From contig JAHEAQ010000053.1 of the NCBI GenBank assembly GCA_024642705.1, positions 1 to 36,854 on the forward strand: a stretch of 36,854 bases of DNA, read 5' to 3'. Under the pieces are notes generated by a model. It was not told the DNA's origin, did no database searches, and saw only the letters and a list, made by a program, of their open reading frames with translations. The DNA is from Bacteroidota bacterium. Its GTDB lineage: Bacteria > Bacteroidota > Bacteroidia > Chitinophagales > Saprospiraceae. Below are positions 7,573-16,302 of the stretch, piece by piece (the first letter of the stretch is position 1; every line of letters begins with the position of its first letter). The position numbers were made by a program, and so were the translations under genes.

Positions 7573-8775
7573 ATGCAAGAGGCGGAAATAAAAGGAAACG
7601 TTGCAGAAGGATTTGATGAGGTAAGGAGTGTTTTTAAAGAAAATTTCAAAAAGAGAGGAGAATTGGGTGCTTCTTGTTGTGCATTTTATAAAGGTCAAAA
7701 AATAGTTGATTTATGGGGAGGCTATAGTAAACTCGAAAAAAAAGAAAATTGGGAAGAGGATACGATTGCGCCGGTTTATTCAACGGTAAAAGGGATTTCA
7801 GCATTGACGCTTGCCCATGCTCACTCAAGAGGCTTGTTTGATTATGAAAAAAAAATGTCAATTTATTGGCCAGAATTCTCTCAAAATGGAAAAGAGGATA
7901 TAACAATCAAACAATTGATGAGTCATCAAGCAGGATTATGCGTCATAGATGAGCCTATTCCATTTGAAAGATTAGGAGACCCTGATTTTATTTGTAAAGT
8001 TATTGAAAAACAGAAACCTGCATGGATTCCTGGAACCAAACATGGCTACCATACGGTTTCTTTAGGTTGGTATCAAAATGAGTTGATTCGAAGAGTCGAT
8101 CCTAAGAAAAGGTCTTTAAGCCAATATTTCGAGGAAGAAATTGCTAAGCAGTTGAATTTGGATTTATATATTGGTTTGCCAGAAACAATACCAAATTCAA
8201 GAATTGCAACCATCGAGAGAATAACATTTAGCCAGATACTAACTAATTTATTCGATATTCCTTGGGCATTTGTATTGGCATTTAGAAATAAAAAATCTTT
8301 GACTTATAAATCTTTTAAGAATCCAGAAATTTTAGGTAATCCACTGAATTACAATAAAAGAGAATTGCAAATTATTGGAATACCAAGTACCAATGGTTTT
8401 GGAAATGCAAGAAGTATTGCTGCATTATATTCAGAATTTGCAATGGGAGGTAAAAATTTAGGAATCGATGAGCACACCATTGCATTGCTTGAAAGTGATG
8501 CAATTGAACCTATAGATGGAATTCTTGATCAAATATTAAAAGTGTATAATAATTATGCATATGGTTTTTCAAAACCACACAAAGCTTTTAATTTTGGAAG
8601 TTCCAAAAATGCATATGGAACACCTGGTACAGGGGGCTCTTTTGGTTTTGCTGACCCTAATTTGAAATTAGGATATGCATATGTGATGAATAAATGCGGT
8701 TTGAAATTATGGAATGACCCAAGAGAACTGGCTTTAAGGCAATCCATTTACAATTGCATTAAAAATAATTCATAG
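7573..8775 (+). CDS. Serine hydrolase of the class C beta-lactamase / EstB fold
   Basis: A beta-lactamase-fold hydrolase of 400 residues. The nucleophile motif SxxK is STVK at 70-73. The second motif is Tyr159 in HGYHTVSLGW, the YHxxS/T form seen in esterase-like members rather than the YxN of true class C beta-lactamases. The third motif is PGTGGSFG (351-358), in place of KTG. There is no signal peptide, so it is probably cytoplasmic, unlike the exported hydrolases on the other strand. This subfamily usually has esterase or lipase-like activity, and beta-lactam resistance should not be assumed. The gene stands alone, with a palindrome 44 bases upstream. Confidence 0.82.
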   Translation: MQEAEIKGNVAEGFDEVRSVFKENFKKRGELGASCCAFYKGQKIVDLWGGYSKLEKKENWEEDTIAPVYSTVKGISALTLAHAHSRGLFDYEKKMSIYWPEFSQNGKEDITIKQLMSHQAGLCVIDEPIPFERLGDPDFICKVIEKQKPAWIPGTKHGYHTVSLGWYQNELIRRVDPKKRSLSQYFEEEIAKQLNLDLYIGLPETIPNSRIATIERITFSQILTNLFDIPWAFVLAFRNKKSLTYKSFKNPEILGNPLNYNKRELQIIGIPSTNGFGNARSIAALYSEFAMGGKNLGIDEHTIALLESDAIEPIDGILDQILKVYNNYAYGFSKPHKAFNFGSSKNAYGTPGTGGSFGFADPNLKLGYAYVMNKCGLKLWNDPRELALRQSIYNCIKNNS

Positions 8776-8803
8776 ATAAATTTGAAACAGAGTGCAATAA
8801 AAC

Positions 8804-10570
8804 TTAATTCTTTACTGTGACATTCAGTGCTAATTCTTTCAACTGCAGTTCTGCAATTGGCGATGGAGCATCAATCATCATATCTCGTCCTTGATTATTT
8901 TTAGGAAACGCAATAAAATCTCTTATTGAATTTACACCATTAAGAACTGCACAAAGCCTATCAAATCCGAATGCAATTCCACCGTGTGGTGGTGCACCAT
9001 ATTCAAATGCTCCAAGCAAGAATCCAAATTGAGCTTCAGCTTCTTCTTTTGTAAATCCTAATAGGTCGAAATTCTTAGATTGTAAAGCCCTATCATGTAT
9101 TCTAATCGAACCACCGCCTATTTCAACGCCATTAATTACGAGATCATAGGCATCTGCACGAAGCGCTTTCATAGTTTCAAAATCTCCGCCTAACATTCTA
9201 GCTTCATCTTCTTTTTTTGGCGCGGTGAAAGGATGGTGCATTGCATGAAATCTATTGTTTTCTTCATCCCACTCCAGAAGAGGGAAATCTACAACCCAAA
9301 GAGGATTGAATACTTTTGGATCCATCAATCCCATTTTTCTTCCCATTTCCAATCTTAATTCATTCAATTGCTTCCTTGTTTTATCAGTTTCTCCCGAAAG
9401 TGCAAAAATGATATCTCCCTTTTCGGCTCCCATCCTTTTTCCCCAATCCAAGAGATCTTCGTCTGAAAAGAATTTACCAACAGTTGATTTGATGGTTCCA
9501 TCTTCATTGTATCTCACATACACAAGACCTTTAGCTCCAATCTGAGGCCGTTTTACCCATTCTGTTAAATCATTTAGATCTTTGTTTGAGTATGTTGGTG
9601 CGATTCCTTTAGCAACTATCCCAACGACTAGTTCTGCACTATCAAAAACATTGAATCCTTTATTTTGAGTGAATTCATTCATAGAAATAAACTCCATCCC
9701 AAATCTTGTGTCTGGTTTATCAGACCCATATTTTTCCATTGCGTCATCGTAAGACATAACAGGAAAAACTGGCAGATCAACATTCAATGTATGTTTGAAC
9801 AGGTGTTTGGTTAAACCTTCAAATGTGGCCAATACATCATCCCTAGTAACAAAAGCCATTTCACAATCTATTTGGGTAAACTCAGGCTGTCTGTCGGCTC
9901 TTAAATCTTCATCTCTAAAACATTTAACAATTTGAAAGTATCGATCCATTCCCGCAACCATTAGTATTTGCTTGAATGTCTGAGGTGATTGTGGTAAAGC
10001 ATAAAATTGCCCAGGATTCATTCTGCTAGGAACTACAAAATCTCTTGCTCCTTCCGGAGTGCTTTTAATAAGATTAGGTGTTTCAACCTCAATAAACTGA
10101 TGGTCAGAAAGGAATTTTCTAGTTTCTAGGGCTAATTTGCTTCTAAATATTAAATTATCACGCACAGGTGCCCTTCTAATATCAAGATATCTGTATTTCA
10201 TTCTTAATTCATCACCTCCATCGGTATCTTCATCTATAGTAAAAGGAGGAACTTTTGAAGCATTTAAAATCTCCAAAGTTTTCACTTCGATTTCAATTTC
10301 TCCAGTAGATCTATTTGGATTTTTATTGCTTCGCTCTCTTACAATTCCTTTTGCTCTCAAAACAAATTCTCGACCAATTTTTCTAGCTTTTTCACATAAT
10401 TCTTTATCCTCCTCTATATTAAAAACGAGTTGTGTAATTCCATATCTATCTCGTAAATCGATAAAGGTCATTCCGCCTAAATCTCTGCTGATCTGATTCC
10501 AACCACTTAAAATTACTTCAGTACCTACGTCAGAAAGTCTTAAATCGCCGCAATTATGAGTTCTATACAT
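8804..10570 (-). CDS. aspS: Aspartate--tRNA ligase
   Basis: A class IIb aminoacyl-tRNA synthetase that charges tRNA-Asp. It has 588 residues, the length of the bacterial-type enzyme. The N-terminal OB anticodon-binding domain covers about 1-110. Then come the QSPQ loop (PQSPQTFKQ), motif 2 [16 protein letters not shown], the inserted GAD domain (about 280-420), and motif 3 with GIAFGFDRL near the C-terminus. Bacterial-type AspRS with a GAD insert may be discriminating or may also charge Asn; the sequence does not settle this by eye. A strong Bacteroidota -7 element lies 26 bases before the start codon, so it has its own promoter despite the upstream VOC gene on the same strand. Confidence 0.97.
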   Translation of the reverse strand: MYRTHNCGDLRLSDVGTEVILSGWNQISRDLGGMTFIDLRDRYGITQLVFNIEEDKELCEKARKIGREFVLRAKGIVRERSNKNPNRSTGEIEIEVKTLEILNASKVPPFTIDEDTDGGDELRMKYRYLDIRRAPVRDNLIFRSKLALETRKFLSDHQFIEVETPNLIKSTPEGARDFVVPSRMNPGQFYALPQSPQTFKQILMVAGMDRYFQIVKCFRDEDLRADRQPEFTQIDCEMAFVTRDDVLATFEGLTKHLFKHTLNVDLPVFPVMSYDDAMEKYGSDKPDTRFGMEFISMNEFTQNKGFNVFDSAELVVGIVAKGIAPTYSNKDLNDLTEWVKRPQIGAKGLVYVRYNEDGTIKSTVGKFFSDEDLLDWGKRMGAEKGDIIFALSGETDKTRKQLNELRLEMGRKMGLMDPKVFNPLWVVDFPLLEWDEENNRFHAMHHPFTAPKKEDEARMLGGDFETMKALRADAYDLVINGVEIGGGSIRIHDRALQSKNFDLLGFTKEEAEAQFGFLLGAFEYGAPPHGGIAFGFDRLCAVLNGVNSIRDFIAFPKNNQGRDMMIDAPSPIAELQLKELALNVTVKN

Positions 10571-10596
10571 ATTATTGTTGTTTTGAAAATCTGGCG

Positions 10597-10604
10597 CAAA
10601 GGTA
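10597..10604 (-). promoter_or_regulatory. Bacteroidota -7 promoter element for aspS
   Basis: Read on the minus strand this is TACCTTTG followed by C, an exact match to the Bacteroidota primary-sigma element TAnnTTTG. It predicts transcription from about 10590 and a leader of about 20 bases before the aspS ATG. No good TTG -33 box is seen at the usual distance; an A/T tract occupies the spacer. Confidence 0.6.
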
Positions 10605-10727
10605 ATTTTTTTTTAAGAAATAGTATAGAAAGGTGAGTCTACGTTGAGAATAAAACTTAGATTTTTTATTCAAATGAAATTCTTAAGGTAAATGTATTTT
10701 GGAAAAATCAAGGTGGTTAATTACGCT

Positions 10728-11198
10728 TTATTTATAATGAGGATTATATATAATTCCAATAATATTTCCCCAAGGGTCTTTAAGGGATGCGACCATGATT
10801 TCTCCACCTACATTATTAGGTTTTTCATGCTCTATTGCGCCAAGTGAAAGCAATTTATTGTATTCTAATTCAATTTCTTCAACGCCCCAATAAGTTAATA
10901 CATTTTCTGATTTTTCTGATATTGATTTATCCGATGGTTGTAGACCTAATTCGAAACCACCAATGTCAAAACCAACATAAAAAGGTTCGTCAAAATATGG
11001 TTCTTTTTGGAAAGCCAAGGAATACCATTCTTTTGCTTTTTGTAGATCTGAAACCATATAAATACAAGTTCTTAAGCCTAAGATTGGGGACTCTTCCATT
11101 AAATCATTGTTGAATTTTGGTCTAATATCAATAAATCTAAATCCCATTCCTAATAAAATCAAACTGCCAATAATTATAAGTGCTTGCTTATGTTTCAT
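10728..11198 (-). CDS. Membrane-anchored VOC (glyoxalase-fold) protein
   Basis: A 156-residue protein with an N-terminal hydrophobic segment (about 6-20) and no clear cleavage site, followed by one glyoxalase/bleomycin-resistance-type (VOC) domain (about 41-153). Family signs are LRTCIYMVSDLQKAKEWY at its start and DPWGNIIGII near the end. The usual metal-ligand Glu of the DPxGNxxEL motif is Gly148 here; another candidate ligand, Glu83, remains in GGFELGL. Activity is therefore uncertain and it may be a binding rather than an enzymatic member. Most VOC proteins are cytoplasmic, so the anchor, which should place the domain outside the inner membrane, is unusual. Confidence 0.75.
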   Translation of the reverse strand: MKHKQALIIIGSLILLGMGFRFIDIRPKFNNDLMEESPILGLRTCIYMVSDLQKAKEWYSLAFQKEPYFDEPFYVGFDIGGFELGLQPSDKSISEKSENVLTYWGVEEIELEYNKLLSLGAIEHEKPNNVGGEIMVASLKDPWGNIIGIIYNPHYK

Positions 11199-11505
11199 TT
11201 GTTTGATTTTAACAAGTTGGTAGATAGTTTATTTAATTTTTCTTGGGCAACTAAGTTAATTAAATAAATTCATTTTATATAAAAATGGTAAATTCTTAGA
11301 TTAATCATATTTCTATTATTTATAAATGTGACTGGGCTCAATAGGTGAAAGCTAGAGCTAGGAATACAATTTTTGTAGAATAATAGACTAAAAATCAGAA
11401 AAATTATTCAATGTGTGTCCATTAATAGTCTTCATGAGTAGTTGCAAAAATTGAAAACTAAGTTAACTTGTGTTAATATCAAATAATGTTTTTATATTCG
11501 ACACC
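11199..11505. other. Intergenic region between divergent VOC and small membrane protein genes
   Basis: About 307 bases of AT-rich DNA. I see no open frame with coding character, no tRNA-like fold and no clear terminator. A weak promoter candidate for the plus-strand gene is TTG at 11468-11470 with TATATTCG at 11493-11500 (one mismatch to TAnnTTTG, spacer 22, longer than usual). If real, it would put the transcript start almost on the ATG at 11506. Confidence 0.4.
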
Positions 11506-11883
11506 ATGACTAAAAAAAAGTTCATTATATCTTTATGTATATTGACATTAGTTTTGATAGTAATTGTTCTATCAATTCATGGTAGAGGGGAGATTGGAAA
11601 ATTTACTGACTTCTCTATCTATGCAATTTCAGTTTTCGTATTACTTTCAGGAAGTATGTATTATTTTGGTTCAAAAGCAGCTACAAGCAAGAACAAGTAT
11701 ACTTTTAACAATCTTATTATAGGAAATATGATTTTAAAAATGTTTTTGTGTGTGCTTATTATTCTTATATACAAAAAGGTTTACCAAATTGAATCAAGGG
11801 GTTTCTTGATCCCTTTTTTAGTAATTTATCTTAGCTACACTATTTTTGAGACGTATTTTTTGACAAAGCTTGCAAAAAAATAA
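11506..11883 (+). CDS. Small four-helix integral membrane protein of unknown function
   Basis: 125 residues with four predicted transmembrane helices, at about 6-24, 36-54, 70-90 and 98-118, and short Lys-rich ends. I chose the ATG at 11506. The frame stays open to a GTG at 11470, but those 12 extra residues precede the lysine-rich start typical of such proteins. The size, helix pattern and the NxxxxKM-type third helix loosely recall ATP synthase protein I (AtpI)-like proteins, but no atp genes are nearby and the similarity is weak. It ends 6 bases from the convergent end of the SprE-like gene. Confidence 0.6.
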   Translation: MTKKKFIISLCILTLVLIVIVLSIHGRGEIGKFTDFSIYAISVFVLLSGSMYYFGSKAATSKNKYTFNNLIIGNMILKMFLCVLIILIYKKVYQIESRGFLIPFLVIYLSYTIFETYFLTKLAKK

Positions 11884-11889
11884 ATTATA

Positions 11890-14808
11890 TTATTTTAAAT
11901 AGTTGTTTTCAAAAAATACTCTGTACGCATTCACAGATTTTTGCTTGACGATTTCCCTATAGCTTTTTTGAGTAACCGCAAATACCTCATATTTAAAATC
12001 TCCTCCTTTCAAAAATTCTTCTCCATTTGCCTGGCTATCTTTAAAATAATCCATTGCAGTAGTCATATCGTCAAATTTTCGAATTAAAATTATCTGTGAC
12101 CCATCATCTTTATTGAGAAAAATACTAGATATTTTTAATTTTGCATCGTTGTATTTTTTTTGATTGAAAGCACTAATATCAATTTTTGAAGAAGTCATAT
12201 CTTTGCTGCTTGAAGTAAATAAAACAACCAATACATAATGAAGTTTATCTTCTTCCACTGTAAATTCTTCAGTGTTTTCTGTATATAAAATTGGATCAAA
12301 AGCTTGAGTGTCGCCTTTGATAAATCTTAAAATTTCATTAGCTCTCGCCTGTTCTGGAGTATTCGGATGTTTCTTAACCACATAATTAAGGGCAATAATA
12401 TATTCATCTTGTCCTTGAAGATTTCCTTCACACATAGCCTTGAGTAAATCTATTTTTGCTAATAACCCTTTGGTTTTCAACGGATCTTCATTTCCTAGCT
12501 CTTCTAACAAATCCTTACTTTCTTGGTATTGATTATTTTGAAAATAGACATAAGCTTTGTCATAATTTCTTTCCACTTTTTTTGCCTCATTTAACTGAGT
12601 AGCTGCATAATTAGGGTCAATAATAGAAAGCGTATATTTAGAATCAGGAAATTCTGTTTTTAGTTTATCTAAATAATAATTAGCTTTTGCAACGTTATTA
12701 AGGTCAAGATAGGATAAGTATGCATAATAGTAAGCTTCTAATTTAAACACTGAATTATCATTTCTTTCAAACAGTGTTTCTAAGGATTGAACAGATTTTT
12801 CATATTGATTCAATTTCTGGCGGTATAATTTTCCCAATTCAAAATGAGCTTCTTCAATTTTATTTAACGCAAGTGCTTTATCTTTCGGGGTAAATGGAAC
12901 ATTTTTCAAAATGTCTTTTACTTCCTCATCTGTCATTTTCTTGGCAATTTCTTCAGAAGTAGTATTCTGAGTAATTTCACTCGATGGTTTGTTTGATCTT
13001 CTCCAATCATCCTCTAATGCTCGGGAACCCCATTTTTTTCTGAATTCATTTTGCCCTCTTCGTATTTTATTAATATCATAGGCGAAAAAATTACTTTTAT
13101 TTGCTCCAACACCTGAAACTGGAGTTCCACTAACAGCAACTGCTGAAGCGAACCCTGGACCATTGGATAATTTAGATTTTGGTTGAGCAGATAATTCATT
13201 TTTCTTTTTAATATTGGCAGCTATCTCTCTTTGTTTTTCAGGGCTCATATTGCTAACTCTTAACAAACTATCTTGTAATTTGATCACTTGAATATTGAGA
13301 GCAATGTCTTTTAGATTTTCGCTTCTATTCAAAACTTCTGCATACCTTTCATCAAGTTTAGGCAAACTAATCAATGTGCTATCGTAATGAAATTTTGCAT
13401 TGTCATATTCTTCTTCTTCGAAAAAATAGGTCGCAAGAGCATAGTATGTTTCAGCACTTTGAGCAGAATTCCCTACGTTATATTTGATGGATTCTCTGAA
13501 ATTTTCTATTGCTAAATCGCGCTCTTTTAATTTAAGATTTATGGTTCCCATCATAAAGAAAATTTGATCTCTATAATCAAAATTTTTCTCTTCTTTAGCC
13601 ATTTTTTCTAAACGATCGAGTGATGATTTTGCACTTTCTTGACCAGAAGCCCAAGCAGCCTTGGATAGATTAAGTTGAGCATTGAACTCCATTTCATATT
13701 CTGGATGCATCTTGATCACTTCATTATAAGCTTCGAATGCTTTGTCTTGGCGTCCAACTGACTGATGCAATTGTGCAATGATAAAAGTAAATCTTGCTTT
13801 TTCGTATTTATCCGTGCTTAATTCTATTGCCTGTTGTAAAGATTGGATAGCATCATTATACTCTTTCTTTTTGATGTGGTAAAAAGCTTTAACAACTGGA
13901 ATTTCTTTTTTAACATCTTTCGGAGTATTGCTATCTCCCATAACCTTGTTAATATAATAATCAGCAAGAGAATATCTTTCTCTGTGGATATAAGTTCTTG
14001 CTAACCAAAGTAAACCTTCTTGATAAACAGGTTTGTGTCCGAACATACCGTCTTTTTCAGCTGTAGAAACCACCGATTGAGGTTTTACATTAACTGGATT
14101 TTGAACACTTTCGCTTTCTTTTGGGGTTTCACCATTGGTAGTTGAAGTTTCAGTTTCGGTTTTTGAAACACTACTTGTTTCTTTGGGGTCTCTTTTTTTC
14201 GTGCCAGGTTTCCTTTTCTTGGAAGAAGGTTTTTTCTTTTTGGTTGATGTTTTTTTCTTTTTAGTTTTTGATGCAGTTTTTTTTGGAGCTTTGGTTTTAG
14301 TCGGCCTTTTGGTAGATTTTGCCCTAGGAGTTTTCTTTTTCTGGGTTTGCTTCTTTAATCTGGATCTGTTTTTATTTAGTGGGTCAAATTCATCTGCAAA
14401 AAATTCAAACGTTTTTTCAGCCGTTTCATAATCTTGTTTCAAGTATTGAGCTTTGCCAAGTAAAACATAACAATCATCAACCCATTGACTTGGATCGTGA
14501 ATGGTTGCGACAATAGAAACTTTTTCAATTGCTTTATCCAGACTAGCAGCAACTGTATTGGCATTAGAAGCTTCAGTATATGGATACAAAGGAAGCAATT
14601 TGTTGTAATTGTCTTGATATTGAGACACAAGAGTATATTCAGCCTCTTGCATTATGACATCTGCATTGAAGTATCCGTTATATAATGCAGTAGTATTATG
14701 ATATATCTTTCCTAACTTAGATACTTCCCCTTTTTTCTTTTGAACCGTGCACCCATTAAATGTAATAATGAGAAACAAAAAAATTATTAAAACTAATATC
14801 CGCCTCAA
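11890..14808 (-). CDS. SprE/PorW-like TPR lipoprotein of the type IX secretion / gliding system
   Basis: A large outer-membrane-type lipoprotein of 972 residues, lipobox cysteine Cys20 (ITFNGC). The conserved N-terminal region (about 30-145, with TTALYNGYFNAD and a first helical repeat VLLGKAQYLKQDYETAEKTF) is characteristic of SprE/PorW proteins. Next is a Lys/Thr/Pro-rich insert (about 147-207), then TPR blocks (about 260-500 and 650-830), and a compact C-terminal domain (about 855-972). In Flavobacterium and Porphyromonas the homologues are needed for type IX secretion, helping link outer-membrane components to the PorLM motor. Assignment rests on architecture and sequence feel, not an alignment. 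The gene is divergent from the M23 peptidase gene. Confidence 0.78.
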   Translation of the reverse strand: MRRILVLIIFLFLIITFNGCTVQKKKGEVSKLGKIYHNTTALYNGYFNADVIMQEAEYTLVSQYQDNYNKLLPLYPYTEASNANTVAASLDKAIEKVSIVATIHDPSQWVDDCYVLLGKAQYLKQDYETAEKTFEFFADEFDPLNKNRSRLKKQTQKKKTPRAKSTKRPTKTKAPKKTASKTKKKKTSTKKKKPSSKKRKPGTKKRDPKETSSVSKTETETSTTNGETPKESESVQNPVNVKPQSVVSTAEKDGMFGHKPVYQEGLLWLARTYIHRERYSLADYYINKVMGDSNTPKDVKKEIPVVKAFYHIKKKEYNDAIQSLQQAIELSTDKYEKARFTFIIAQLHQSVGRQDKAFEAYNEVIKMHPEYEMEFNAQLNLSKAAWASGQESAKSSLDRLEKMAKEEKNFDYRDQIFFMMGTINLKLKERDLAIENFRESIKYNVGNSAQSAETYYALATYFFEEEEYDNAKFHYDSTLISLPKLDERYAEVLNRSENLKDIALNIQVIKLQDSLLRVSNMSPEKQREIAANIKKKNELSAQPKSKLSNGPGFASAVAVSGTPVSGVGANKSNFFAYDINKIRRGQNEFRKKWGSRALEDDWRRSNKPSSEITQNTTSEEIAKKMTDEEVKDILKNVPFTPKDKALALNKIEEAHFELGKLYRQKLNQYEKSVQSLETLFERNDNSVFKLEAYYYAYLSYLDLNNVAKANYYLDKLKTEFPDSKYTLSIIDPNYAATQLNEAKKVERNYDKAYVYFQNNQYQESKDLLEELGNEDPLKTKGLLAKIDLLKAMCEGNLQGQDEYIIALNYVVKKHPNTPEQARANEILRFIKGDTQAFDPILYTENTEEFTVEEDKLHYVLVVLFTSSSKDMTSSKIDISAFNQKKYNDAKLKISSIFLNKDDGSQIILIRKFDDMTTAMDYFKDSQANGEEFLKGGDFKYEVFAVTQKSYREIVKQKSVNAYRVFFENNYLK
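14188..14370 (-). repeat. Lys/Thr/Pro-rich low-complexity insert in the SprE-like lipoprotein
   Basis: Residues about 147-207 of the lipoprotein consist of short KKK, TKK, PKK and SKK units, over half of them lysine or arginine, resembling a histone H1 tail. It splits the N-terminal domain from the first TPR block and is followed by a Ser/Thr/Glu-rich stretch (208-240). The frame is intact. In the type IX context it is an extracytoplasmic polycationic linker. Confidence 0.75.
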
Positions 14809-15038
14809 TCTTTCCGTTTTATTAAAATTAAAATAGTTTGGTAACTTTGTCCTTTTTTAACGTATTTGATAAGAAAGGAAAAGGTTATGACATATGTAAT
14901 AACAAAAATTGGGCAAATTTATTTTATTTTATGAAGTAGAAATGCAAAAGAGAGCAATTAATCCGTTTTAATCCAAAATATTAAGACATTTATATTTTAT
15001 AATCAAGAAGTTATAAACTATTTCTTAATTAAAACAAT

Positions 15039-15872
15039 GTGGAAGGTTTAGAGAAAAAAAATAAAAAATTAAAAGAAAGACTAAAAGAACATTTCAGATT
15101 AGTCATTCTGAATGATAATACCCTAGAAGAAGTTTCAACTTATAGACTAAATTTACTCAATTTATATTTATTAATTAGTAGTGTCTTAGTTATGGTGGGG
15201 CTAATAGTGGGTTCCCTCATTTTTTATACCCCGTTAAAAACTTTTATTCCTGGTTATGGTGATATAGAGGCGAATAATGACTTTTTAGAACTTCAACAAT
15301 CAACCAAATCACTTGAAAATGAAATTTCAGCACTTTCCGAATATATAGAAAGAAGCAAAAATCGTTTAAATGGTTCAGATTTAGGGGATGAAGGGAAAGC
15401 ACCAATAACTTCAATTCCTGCGCCTTTGGATATTGATTTTGAAAGAGAAACGAACACGGTTTTACCTTCGATCAGAAAAAATGATCAAAAAGCAAAACTT
15501 GGTCAATATTATTTGTTGGCCCCTATAAATGGGCATATTAGCAAAGATTTTATGCCAAATGAGAAGCATTTTGGGGTTGATATTCTAGGCCCAAAAAATA
15601 CAGCAGTTAAAGCAATTATGGACGGATATGTGATAGAATCAGACTGGACTTTAGACTCTGGAAATACCATAGCGATACAACATGCAAATAATATTGTATC
15701 ATTTTATAAGCATAATTCTTCTATTTTAAAAAAAGCTGGTAGTTTTGTGCAAGCTGGAGAAGCGATTGCAATAATCGGTAATTCAGGAACATTATCGGAC
15801 GGACCACATTTACATTTTGAACTTTGGTATAATGGGCATCCGGTTAATCCTACAGAATTTATAAACTTTTAA
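15039..15872 (+). CDS. Inner-membrane M23 peptidase (LytM-type peptidoglycan endopeptidase)
   Basis: 277 residues: a short Lys-rich cytoplasmic tail, a membrane anchor at about 38-64, a coiled-coil-like segment (about 78-112) and a C-terminal LytM domain. Zinc and catalytic residues are all present: His177 and Asp181 (HFGVD), His225 (YKHN), and His257 and His259 (PHLHFELW). It should be an active endopeptidase cutting peptide cross-links in the periplasm. The start is GTG: an in-frame TAA at 15030 closes the frame, and the ATG two bases earlier (15037) is out of frame and meets a stop after three codons. It is followed by the HAD gene after 4 bases. Confidence 0.85.
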   Translation: MEGLEKKNKKLKERLKEHFRLVILNDNTLEEVSTYRLNLLNLYLLISSVLVMVGLIVGSLIFYTPLKTFIPGYGDIEANNDFLELQQSTKSLENEISALSEYIERSKNRLNGSDLGDEGKAPITSIPAPLDIDFERETNTVLPSIRKNDQKAKLGQYYLLAPINGHISKDFMPNEKHFGVDILGPKNTAVKAIMDGYVIESDWTLDSGNTIAIQHANNIVSFYKHNSSILKKAGSFVQAGEAIAIIGNSGTLSDGPHLHFELWYNGHPVNPTEFINF

Positions 15873-15876
15873 TTGA

Positions 15877-16302
15877 ATGAGTGATCATAGTTTGAAAACC
15901 CTAAAGGGAACAGATGGTAAAATGTTAAGTCCTATTTTACCAGAAGATGTAAAGAATTTTTTAATAGACATAGATGGCACTATCTGTGATGATATTCCCA
16001 ATGAAGAGCCAGAAAGGATGTCTACATGTTCTCCTTATCTTGATGCACTAGAAATCATCAACAAATGGTATGATGAAGGTCATATTATTACTTTTTTTAC
16101 TTCAAGAACTGAAGAGCACAGAAGTATTACAGAAGAATGGCTTAAAACCCATAAATTCAAGTACCACGGGCTTTTAGTTGGCAAACCAAGAGGCGGCAAT
16201 TATCATTGGATTGATAATCATTTGGTTCGAGCTACTCGATTCAAAGGCAAATTCACTGATTTTGTTATTGAGAATAAGGAAATTGAGGTATTTAAAGACT
16301 AG
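15877..16302 (+). CDS. Small HAD-superfamily phosphatase-like protein
   Basis: 141 residues with the four HAD motifs: nucleophile Asp31 and acid/base Asp33 (LIDIDGT), motif II Thr75/Ser76 (FFTSR), Lys103 (VGKPRGG) as motif III, and Asp113 (WIDN) as motif IV. There is almost no cap domain, which suggests a large or macromolecular substrate or one that supplies its own cap. The substrate is unknown. The start is 4 bases after the M23 stop, so the two are probably one operon. Its TAG stop shares the palindrome CTAG with the stop of the convergent epimerase gene. Confidence 0.75.
   Translation: MSDHSLKTLKGTDGKMLSPILPEDVKNFLIDIDGTICDDIPNEEPERMSTCSPYLDALEIINKWYDEGHIITFFTSRTEEHRSITEEWLKTHKFKYHGLLVGKPRGGNYHWIDNHLVRATRFKGKFTDFVIENKEIEVFKD

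Noticed and set aside
14135-14431. A 98-codon Phe/Val/Leu-rich plus-strand frame opposite the SprE-like gene
   Set aside because: It is the antisense of the Lys-rich insert (AAA/AAG codons read as TTT/CTT), hence its apparent hydrophobicity.
14842-14849. TAACTTTG as a -7 element for the M23 peptidase gene
   Set aside because: Exact match, but about 190 bases from the start codon and without a -33 box; too likely by chance in this AT-rich gap.
14914-14921. Minus-strand TAAATTTG as a promoter for the SprE-like gene
   Set aside because: Exact -7 match with a TTG 23 bases upstream, but the spacer is long and the leader would be about 100 bases; not strong enough to list.
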